Positions 6,890-10,295 of a DNA stretch of 10,295 bases are shown in pieces. Made by a program: the position numbers and the translations under genes. Below the pieces are notes generated by a model, which was not told the origin of the DNA, did no database searches, and saw only the letters and a program-made list of their open reading frames with translations. Source of the stretch: an uncultured Campylobacter sp. (GTDB taxonomy: Bacteria; Campylobacterota; Campylobacteria; Campylobacterales; Campylobacteraceae); assembly GCF_937921625.1 (NCBI RefSeq), contig NZ_CAKZTI010000031.1, positions 1 through 10,295 on the forward strand, written 5' to 3'. How positions within the stretch are numbered: position 1 is the first letter of the stretch; each line of letters begins with the position of its first letter.

Positions 6890-7465
6890 TTATTTTAGGT
6901 ATGAGCCCTGCTCACTAGGGGCAGTCGAAATTTTAGTATTCGTGCTCCTACTAGACGAGCTATCGTATAAGAACGAATCGTCGCCTTTTAGATAAGCAAT
7001 GATGTAGCCTAGCTCCGTAGCGCCCGTCTTAGCGGCGATCGGCTGCATGATATTTTTCATCTTGCCACCATAACTTAGATCTGTAGTGTATTGCGACATA
7101 GCTATCGAGATCTCTTTAGCGTCCATATCTTTGAGTTTACGTGATACTCCATAAGCTTTTTTTTGGCCATTCTCGCCGTGGCATGAAGCGCACTTCTCAG
7201 CAAAGATAGCCCCACCTCTTTCTTTTAAAAAATTTATATTTCGATTTACCTTGCCGCTATGGATTTTACTGCCTGCGACCGGAGTGTTTTTGTAGATATT
7301 TACGGTTACGTTTTCATCTTTAGAATGCTTTTCGATCAGGGATTTTAGCTCTTTGGCAAACTCACCTTTAGCTTCAAATACATACGTATCATCGCTTGCT
7401 TTATCCGCGGCACTTAAATTAAAGGCAAAAAAACATGCTAAAAAAGAAATTTTAAAAATTTTCAT
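6890..7465 (-). CDS. Periplasmic mono-haem c-type cytochrome
   Basis: The product (191 residues) starts with a Sec signal peptide (MKIFKISFLACFFAFNLSAA) and is expected to be exported. Residues about 26-80 form an N-terminal charged segment without a haem motif. A class I cytochrome c domain follows, with the haem-binding site CASCH (92-96). A Met-containing stretch (YGGKMKNIMQPI, about 132-143) probably supplies the axial Met, most likely Met140, before the final helix ELGYIIAYLKG. A Ser-rich tail (169-191) ends the protein. A short AAGG precedes the ATG. The gene lies just after the porin terminator and 10 bases before the DJ-1-type gene. The electron-transfer partner is not evident; Campylobacter carry several such small periplasmic cytochromes. 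Confidence 0.85.
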   Translation of the reverse strand: MKIFKISFLACFFAFNLSAADKASDDTYVFEAKGEFAKELKSLIEKHSKDENVTVNIYKNTPVAGSKIHSGKVNRNINFLKERGGAIFAEKCASCHGENGQKKAYGVSRKLKDMDAKEISIAMSQYTTDLSYGGKMKNIMQPIAAKTGATELGYIIAYLKGDDSFLYDSSSSRSTNTKISTAPSEQGSYLK

Positions 7466-7487
7466 AGAAAACCTTGATTTAGAATTT

Positions 7488-7515
7488 AAAAAGGGCGAAG
7501 CAAAAGCTTCGCCCT
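7488..7515 (-). terminator. Rho-independent terminator of the porin gene
   Basis: On the minus strand GGGCGAAGC, a TTTT loop and GCTTCGCCC form a perfect 9-bp GC-rich stem (7493-7514, plus one A-T pair), followed by five T's. It lies 26 bases after the porin stop and 23 bases before the cytochrome start, so the cytochrome operon either has its own promoter in the short gap or depends on read-through. Confidence 0.9.
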
Positions 7516-7540
7516 AATTTTACCCGTATAAGGTAAATAA

Positions 7541-8740
7541 TTAGAAGCTGTATTTAGCCTCGAATCTGATGCGATCTTTTTTCTCATCAAGACCGCCAGC
7601 AGCATCGTCAATCTTATAGTGAGAATACCAAGTTTTGAAGCTTAGCTTTTCATTATATTTATAAGAAATTCTACCTACTACTTCGTATGCATTGTCACCA
7701 TCTGCTTTACCGTCTAGGTAATCAGCGCCGATTCTGATGCCAGTATCAGGGATGGTATAGCCTGCTACTACATACCAGTAGTGATTTTCGCCACTAAAGT
7801 TTCTATAGTCTAACAACTCTTCACCTGGGCTAATGAAAGAGCCTTGATCTTCAAAAGATACAAAAGAAACTTTATCTTTATCATCAGGCTCAAATTTTAA
7901 ATAACCTGCAGCTAAATCAACACCAAAGAAACCAGCATTAGCTTCTGCAGCCCAGAAATCTGCATCACTAGCACCCGCATCTTTATAATCACCGTCAAAA
8001 TCAGAGAATGCATACTGACCTTTTACACCGAGATTGAAATCATCAGAGATATCAAAGTTTAGAGCTAGTTCTGCAGCAAAAAGCTGTGCTACGTCCTCTA
8101 AAGCGTTATACCATAGTTGGAAAGATACTGGATCGTATGAGCCCATAAATCCTATACCGTATAGATTATGATCAGTAGTTAGTTTATTATCTACCGCTGC
8201 GCCCCAATCAAGGCTTGAAATATCTCCATCATTCTCTAAAGAATCCATCCAAAAGCCGCTAATTGTCAAGCCCTCGATATCGGTACTAGTAATCTTAACA
8301 CCATCTCCATACATATCATCGGTAAAGAACGAACCTATGCCCTGGCGACCGACTGCAATAGTGGTACCGCCGATAGTGTATCCTAAATAAGCTTTAGCGA
8401 TATCGAAATCAGAATCTTTGTCGCTTGGATTTTGTGCACCATGATATTGGCTATTTGAAGAAGAAAGCGACTCGCCATTATCTCTATCTAAGAACCTAAC
8501 GCCCACTACACCAAAGAAGTTATCATCGATTTTAGCTTTAAAATCTACTTCGGATTTAAATTCCCAAACGCCCTTATTGCTATTTATTTCATTTTTAAGG
8601 TGATCATGGGTATATCGCATACGAGCGTATCCGTTTAGATCCACATCCTTGATAGCTTCCTCTAACGGAACAGCACTTGCACTCATAGCAAGAGCACCTG
8701 CAGCGACTGCTGCCGCTAAACTAAGTTTAACTAGTTTCAT
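7541..8740 (-). CDS. porA: Major outer membrane porin (MOMP/PorA type)
   Basis: Outer-membrane beta-barrel porin of 399 residues, close to the usual 400-425 for the Campylobacter major outer membrane protein, which forms trimeric pores for small solutes. It has a classic signal peptide (MKLVKLSLAAAVAAGALAMSASA, cleaved near residue 23). The mature N-terminus VPLEEAIKDVDLNGYARMRY is typical of this family, the strands alternate aromatic and small residues, there are Asp/Gly-rich loops, and the C-terminal strand ends IRFEAKYSF with the terminal Phe used by the BAM complex. The start at 8740 is chosen over the open frame up to 8782 because it begins the signal peptide and follows AAAGGAGTTCAAA. 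AT-rich codon use, unlike the neighbouring nhaC, suggests high expression or different selection. It is probably regulated by the small RNA encoded upstream (see 8878-8935). Confidence 0.9.
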   Translation of the reverse strand: MKLVKLSLAAAVAAGALAMSASAVPLEEAIKDVDLNGYARMRYTHDHLKNEINSNKGVWEFKSEVDFKAKIDDNFFGVVGVRFLDRDNGESLSSSNSQYHGAQNPSDKDSDFDIAKAYLGYTIGGTTIAVGRQGIGSFFTDDMYGDGVKITSTDIEGLTISGFWMDSLENDGDISSLDWGAAVDNKLTTDHNLYGIGFMGSYDPVSFQLWYNALEDVAQLFAAELALNFDISDDFNLGVKGQYAFSDFDGDYKDAGASDADFWAAEANAGFFGVDLAAGYLKFEPDDKDKVSFVSFEDQGSFISPGEELLDYRNFSGENHYWYVVAGYTIPDTGIRIGADYLDGKADGDNAYEVVGRISYKYNEKLSFKTWYSHYKIDDAAGGLDEKKDRIRFEAKYSF

Positions 8741-8743
8741 TTT

Positions 8744-8753
8744 GAACTCCTTT
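8744..8753 (-). promoter_or_regulatory. Porin ribosome binding site AAAGGAGTTC
   Basis: A strong Shine-Dalgarno, AAAGGAG, sits eight bases before the porin ATG. The 10-mer AAAGGAGTTC has a perfect complement in the proposed small RNA at 8916-8925. Confidence 0.8.
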
Positions 8754-8770
8754 AAAAGTTTGTAAGCGCA

Positions 8771-8796
8771 ATAGTAGCACAAAATGACAAATTATA
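8771..8796 (-). promoter_or_regulatory. Porin promoter region with two candidate -10 boxes
   Basis: On the minus strand TATAAT lies at 8796-8791 (leader about 44 bases) and an extended -10 TGCTACTAT has its hexamer at 8776-8771 (leader about 24 bases). Upstream DNA is T-rich. Either could start the porin mRNA; a 5'-end map would decide. Confidence 0.55.
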
Positions 8797-8877
8797 TGCT
8801 TAAAATATGCTGAAAAATACTAAAATTTTACCAAATTGTTACCGAGCATTTACCGAAAATCCAAATTTAACGGGCAT

Positions 8878-8906
8878 AAAAAAAGCGAGACCCACACAGG
8901 TCTCGC
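8878..8906 (-). terminator. Rho-independent terminator of the candidate small RNA
   Basis: On the minus strand GCGAGACC, a 6-base loop and GGTCTCGC form a perfect 8-bp stem (8885-8906), followed immediately by seven T's (8884-8878). No minus-strand protein gene ends upstream of it, which points to a short non-coding transcript. Confidence 0.85.
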
Positions 8907-8935
8907 CGATTATTGAAAGGAGTTCTAATTTCGAT
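8878..8935 (-). ncRNA. Candidate ~58-nt small RNA with a 10-nt antisense match to the porin ribosome site
   Basis: An extended -10 (TGATATAAT, 8950-8942) would start transcription near 8935; the terminator ends at about 8878, giving roughly 58 nt. The first half appears unpaired and holds GAACUCCUUU (8925-8916), a perfect complement to AAAGGAGTTC of the porin leader (8753-8744). The second half is the terminator hairpin. This is the layout of porin-repressing small RNAs such as MicF or MicA in enterobacteria, but no sequence relation to those is claimed. It lies upstream of the porin on the same strand, with separate porin promoters in between. Seven of the ten paired bases are generic Shine-Dalgarno sequence, so other mRNAs could also be targets. 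An alternative is an attenuated leader whose read-through product reaches the porin. Confidence 0.6.
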
Positions 8936-8941
8936 GTGGGG

Positions 8942-8950
8942 ATTATATCA
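8942..8950 (-). promoter_or_regulatory. Extended -10 promoter (TGATATAAT) of the candidate small RNA
   Basis: A perfect TGnTATAAT on the minus strand lies seven bases before the proposed RNA start. TTGCCG about 19 bases upstream is a poor -35 at best. Together with the terminator 36 bases downstream it delimits a transcription unit too short for a protein. Confidence 0.65.
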
Positions 8951-9531
8951 GGCTGCGGTAAACAGACGGCAACACCTCTTTCATGCGGGAGAAATTTGAT
9001 AAAATTTTACGATACAAAATTTTATGAATGAAATTTCAAGACACAAAATTTGCAAAGCGTGGGTTTTAAAAATCCACGCAACATCTTATCGGCGGAGAAT
9101 ACGGCACTTAGAACGAGCAGTGCGCGAAAAACTACGAGAAAGAAAATTTATAAGAATTCCTCGAATTAAAATTTTAGCGTGGCTGTATTTCTATAATATA
9201 GAATTTTGTGGACAAAATAGCGTCACGCAGTAAGAAATCTTAAGCACGAAGCAAGCGAATAGGAAATGCTAACCTAGCCATATAAGTAAGATGTGCAGCG
9301 CAGAATTTCGTGAAATACAAAATTCCACAACTTATAAAATATAAAATTTATGCAGGCAATCGCATAAAGAATCAGCGGACTTTAAAGCGCAAGCAAATCG
9401 CGCAAGTCCGTCATGATTAAGAACAGAAACCATTGCCTTCATAAGAGTAGAGAGCAAGCACAAAAGCGTTTCGCAAATTAAAAGCAGGCTCGCTTACCTT
9501 AAAGGGCATAGCGGCTAAAAATCGCATAGGA
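8951..9531. other. Gene-poor spacer with hairpins and AAATTT units
   Basis: I see no convincing protein gene here. AAAATTT units recur between about 8990 and 9180 and again near 9302-9350. GCGTGG and CCACGC form a near-perfect hairpin at 9057-9079. TATAAT at 9192-9197 on the plus strand is followed by the palindrome ATTTTGT-GG-ACAAAAT (9203-9218), which looks like a promoter with an operator, but no gene follows it on that strand. The open frames in this area have biased composition and no ribosome sites. Confidence 0.5.
9376..9410. other. Stem-loop with interrupted GC-rich stem
   Basis: CGGACTT (9376-9382) pairs with AAGTCCG (9404-9410), and GCGC (9387-9390) with GCGC (9400-9403) inside it. 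It lies about 120 bases downstream of the small lipoprotein stop and could be the 3' structure of that mRNA, though no T-run follows on the minus strand. Confidence 0.4.
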
Positions 9532-9918
9532 TTAAAAGCTGATATTTTCGCTCTCTGGCACAGCAATAGCGTCATTTTTATGCATTTGTTTGGTCTCGAT
9601 TTTACCGATATCATAAGCGCGCGGAGCAACGGAACCCGCTTTGCGCGAAATGATTCGCATATCGGTGATAGCACCTGAGGTGGTACTTATGTAGGCAGTA
9701 TCTCCCGCAGCCGCATAATATCTGCTTGCGCGAGCGGTGTAGAGCTCGCCGCTGGATAGGTCTTTAAACGTATAGACATAAGCTGTGGAGCTTTGGCGAG
9801 TGTAGTTTACGATCTCGGATTTGAGTGAGCGTAAGTTGCCTGCAGGCGTCGGAGCGGTGCTTACGGCGCAGCCTGCGATGCCAAGAGCCAAAAGTGCAGA
9901 AAATATGAAATTTTTCAT
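9532..9918 (-). CDS. Small outer-membrane-type lipoprotein of unknown function
   Basis: A lipoprotein signal peptide (MKNFIFSALLALGIAGC, lipobox IAGC with Cys17) is followed by a mature part of about 112 residues, so it should be lipid-anchored at the periplasmic face. The central part (NLRSLKSEIVNYTRQSS, AYVYTFKDLSSGELYTARAS, RYYAAAGDTAYI) looks like a compact beta-rich domain. The Lys/Pro/Glu-containing tail ends in ISF. I recall similar small lipoproteins in Campylobacter but cannot name a function. AAGGAT lies five bases before the ATG. The gene appears to stand alone; a promoter is not obvious. Confidence 0.75.
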   Translation of the reverse strand: MKNFIFSALLALGIAGCAVSTAPTPAGNLRSLKSEIVNYTRQSSTAYVYTFKDLSSGELYTARASRYYAAAGDTAYISTTSGAITDMRIISRKAGSVAPRAYDIGKIETKQMHKNDAIAVPESENISF

Positions 9919-9981
9919 TCAGTATCCTTCATTTGTAAAATTTGAATTTTTAGAGTAGTAGGTTTGGGCTTAAAGTTTGCT

Positions 9982-10075
9982 TTTTTGAGAGACATCGAAT
10001 TGGAATTTAAACGACGATGGATGCGCTTGCGTCGCTGGCATTTGTTTTTGAGGGGCGTCGAAGTGGAATTTAAAC
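9982..10075. repeat. 31-bp imperfect direct repeat, two copies 63 bp apart
   Basis: The copies 9982-10012 and 10045-10075 match at 27 of 31 bases; three of the four differences are A to G and one T to G. The shared right end is TGGAATTTAAAC. They lie upstream of the small lipoprotein. Confidence 0.7.
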
Positions 10076-10207
10076 AGATCTCTCTTAGCGTTAGGCGGAG
10101 CAAGAGCGCGCTTTTAGCGATTTTTCTATATATGTGGGGCAGAATTTAGCAGCAATCGCGAGTGAGACTTAGCAATATCGTCTAAATCAGACACGGCAGA
10201 ACCTTAG

Positions 10208-10295
10208 CTTCTTTTATCCGGCCAGCTTGCATCAGCAACCTTTGCGGCGCTGACTGCGATATTTGCAAAAATCGGGCTTGAAGGCATCAACTCCC
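10208..10295 (+). pseudogene. N-terminal part of an EamA/DMT-family transporter, without a start codon in frame (runs off right edge)
   Basis: The frame after the TAG at 10205-10207 reads LLLSGQLASATFAALTAIF then AKIGLEGINS up to the edge. This is the first membrane helix and loop of EamA (drug/metabolite transporter) proteins, in the subgroup that begins with xxALTAIxAKIGxEGxNS. There is no ATG, GTG or TTG in this frame between the TAG and the window edge. Another frame just upstream reads SFFYPAS, which would suit the start of the same helix, so a frameshift near 10215-10225 is plausible. It may therefore be a damaged gene. The rest lies outside the window. Confidence 0.5.

Noticed and set aside
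6567..6995. Plus-strand frame opposite the DJ-1-type gene
   Set aside because: Arg/Ser/Leu-rich shadow of a clearly conserved gene on the other strand.
8934..8999. Plus-strand micro-ORF (21 codons) with GAAAGGAG upstream of an ATG
   Set aside because: The apparent ribosome site is the reverse complement of the anti-SD segment of the candidate small RNA. The peptide (MWGLYQAAVNRRQ..) has no evident character, and the hairpin with its poly-A side upstream fits minus-strand termination. It is not fully excluded.
9024..9233. Plus-strand 69-codon frame in the gene-poor spacer
   Set aside because: Arg/Lys/Ile-rich with AAATTT-derived residues, no ribosome site and no family.
9417..9674. Minus-strand frame overlapping the end of the small lipoprotein
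   Set aside because: It overlaps the lipoprotein coding sequence in another frame without a credible start. The last 38 codons look somewhat protein-like but match nothing I know.
9915..10103. Minus-strand 62-codon frame overlapping the lipoprotein ATG by four bases
   Set aside because: The ATGA overlap is suggestive, but the product is Lys/Arg/Asn/Ser-rich low complexity over the direct repeats and no ribosome site precedes it.

Overview
The window looks like a chromosomal segment of a Campylobacter species, most likely one of the oral or higher-GC species such as the gracilis/showae/rectus group. The evidence is a Campylobacter-type major outer membrane porin ending in Phe, a homopolymeric G tract in a lipoprotein gene, extended -10 (TGnTATAAT) promoters without clear -35 boxes, and intergenic DNA studded with AAATTT / AAATTTAAAATTT motifs in an otherwise moderately GC-rich sequence. 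The species assignment is inference.

Layout. Positions 2-778 hold the 3' end of a glutamate racemase (murI) with a large low-complexity insertion. About 900 bp of gene-free DNA built from degenerate AAATTT-centred repeats follows. On the minus strand at 1680-2071 is an EexN-like lipoprotein gene with a 13-base G tract in its signal-peptide codons; at this length it is out of frame, so this copy reads as phase-OFF. After a stretch of nested inverted repeats come two minus-strand genes in a likely operon: a YdfG-type short-chain dehydrogenase (4052-4798) and then an NhaC-family Na+/H+ antiporter (2341-4035). A divergent plus-strand gene (5043-5738) encodes an unrecognised polytopic membrane protein. 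It converges on a decayed minus-strand gene (about 5761-6185) with two frameshifts and an internal stop.

The second half is led by minus-strand genes: the major porin (7541-8740) with a strong terminator, a periplasmic c-type cytochrome (6890-7465) and a DJ-1/PfpI-family protein (6337-6879), the last two probably co-transcribed. Upstream of the porin, on the same strand, is a compact unit made of an extended -10 promoter, about 58 nt of transcript and a perfect-stem terminator with seven U's. I read it as a small RNA. Its unpaired 5' half carries a 10-nt perfect complement to the porin Shine-Dalgarno region, so it may be a locally encoded antisense regulator of the porin. Beyond more gene-poor DNA there is a small lipoprotein (9532-9918), a 31-bp direct-repeat pair, and at the right edge the N-terminal part of an EamA/DMT-type transporter with no usable start codon in frame.

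The best leads are the candidate porin-targeting sRNA (8878-8935), the phase-variable EexN-like lipoprotein, and the roughly 130-residue insertion in MurI. I saw no tRNA, rRNA, CRISPR array or complete insertion sequence.
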